DNA of 5,924 nucleotides from assembly GCA_018716795.1 (NCBI GenBank), contig DVJK01000199.1:1-5924 (forward strand), written 5' to 3'. The notes under the pieces are model-generated. The model worked only from the letters and a program-made list of their open reading frames with translations. It had not been told where the DNA came from and searched no databases. Below are positions 5,650-5,924 of the stretch, one piece after another. Both the position numbers and the translations under genes were made by a program. The DNA comes from Candidatus Scatomorpha merdipullorum (GTDB taxonomy: Bacteria > Bacillota > Clostridia > Oscillospirales > Oscillospiraceae). The first letter of the stretch is position 1; each line of letters starts with the position of its first letter.

Positions 5650-5904
5650 TGTGATAAGCTAATATCCCGCCGTCCCGGATATGCGGGCTGGGCAGTCGCC
5701 ACAACGGCAGGCAACGCCGTAGCCGTTCCCGCTGCCGTTGCCCTGGCAGACCCGGCGCTGAAAGCCGTAGCTGCCACAGCCACAGTACAGGTTGCGGCCT
5801 CGGTAGTTGTTACAAGCCTGCTCGTGCCGTTTATAACCAGTTGGTGGGCAAAAAAATTCGGCTGTCCCAAGTTCCCCAAAGAGGGGCAGATATTCAAGGG
5901 ATAA
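5650..5904 (+). pseudogene. kdgT: 3' fragment of a 2-keto-3-deoxygluconate permease (KdgT family)
   Basis: About 84 residues on the plus strand read as the C-terminus of a KdgT-type proton symporter, which imports 2-keto-3-deoxygluconate from pectin breakdown. They run from CDKLISRRPGYAGWAVATTA through GNAVAVPAAVALADP and ATATVQVAASVVVTSLLVPF to WWAKKFG and a Lys/Pro-rich tail, ending in TAA at 5902-5904. The TTAGNAV-x-PAA motif and the final VQVAA-VVVTS-L-P helix are family hallmarks. Full-length members have about 310-330 residues and some ten membrane helices; only the last quarter is here. There is no start codon with a ribosome-binding site. The upstream frame stays open to 5362, but those codons are the antisense of the CBS remnant. 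The junction lies between roughly 5630 and 5653. Not functional as it stands; recognition is from family memory without alignment. Confidence 0.68.
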
Positions 5905-5912
5905 AATCCCTT
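5896..5912 (+). terminator. Small hairpin over the KdgT stop codon
   Basis: AAGGGAT (5896-5902), loop AAA, ATCCCTT (5906-5912), then CAGCTTCTTC on the plus strand. The stem is only 7 bp and overlaps the stop codon; the tail is weakly T-rich. It may be the end of a terminator whose remainder lies past the window. Confidence 0.3.
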
Positions 5913-5924
5913 CAGCTTCTTCAA

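Noticed and set aside
5362..5904. A single 180-residue plus-strand protein.
   Set aside because: The first part is antisense to the CBS remnant and to the terminator hairpin; only the part from about 5650 resembles KdgT.
5662..5922. A minus-strand Cys/Gly-rich frame (with YCGCGSYGF and CRCGDCP) ending at a TAG, which looks at first like a small Cys-rich protein.
   Set aside because: Its codons are exact reverse complements of the KdgT codons, which explains its high third-position C. It has no start codon in the window, and the plus-strand reading matches a known family.
5418..5924. A single 168-residue minus-strand protein starting at TTG 5924 and ending in the CBS domain.
   Set aside because: Only the last 74 residues resemble a protein family. 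The upstream part is Ala/Thr-rich antisense of the KdgT fragment, with poor third-position GC and no ribosome-binding site visible.

Overview
The window is GC-rich, with GC-ending codons in its real genes. The contents are typical of Clostridia: lipoproteins tethered by Thr/Pro linkers, a CapA-like surface protein, a solitary PstS-like binding lipoprotein and a TrmA/RlmD-type rRNA methyltransferase. Strong Shine-Dalgarno sites of the AGGAGG type precede both lipoprotein genes. I infer a high-GC gut-type clostridium, perhaps in the Oscillospirales. This is a guess from protein style and intergenic repeats, not a marker-based placement.

Layout from left to right. Bases 1-991 (minus strand) hold the first 330 codons of a WG-repeat lipoprotein that runs off the left edge. 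Bases 992-1416 carry no gene, but hold a perfect 19-bp inverted repeat and a 140-base element made of six short hairpins. Bases 1417-2337 (minus) encode a complete PstS-like substrate-binding lipoprotein with no transporter genes beside it. A terminator at 2413-2443 separates it from a CapA-family membrane-anchored protein (2447-3766, minus). That protein keeps the fold motifs but has lost most of the expected metal-binding residues. Bases 3767-3987 form a divergent control region with back-to-back promoters: one fires left through a structured leader into the CapA-like gene. The other fires right with its predicted start on or next to the initiation codon of rlmD, so that mRNA looks leaderless. 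Complete rlmD occupies 3988-5346.

Right of rlmD, after a terminator hairpin, lie two gene remnants joined head to head. A minus-strand piece (5418 to about 5642) holds only the last CBS domain of a CBS-pair protein. A plus-strand piece (about 5650-5904) holds only the C-terminal quarter of a 2-keto-3-deoxygluconate permease (KdgT family). Both have lost their 5' parts at the same place, which implies a deletion or rearrangement in the genome or a chimeric assembly.

The three left-hand proteins are all exported and tethered to the outer membrane face by flexible linkers. Each appears to be its own transcription unit, and nothing shows that they share a pathway. I found no clear defence system, mobile-element enzyme, CRISPR array or tRNA. 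The most unusual items are the degenerate CapA-like protein, the multi-hairpin element, the probable leaderless rlmD start and the truncated head-to-head pair.
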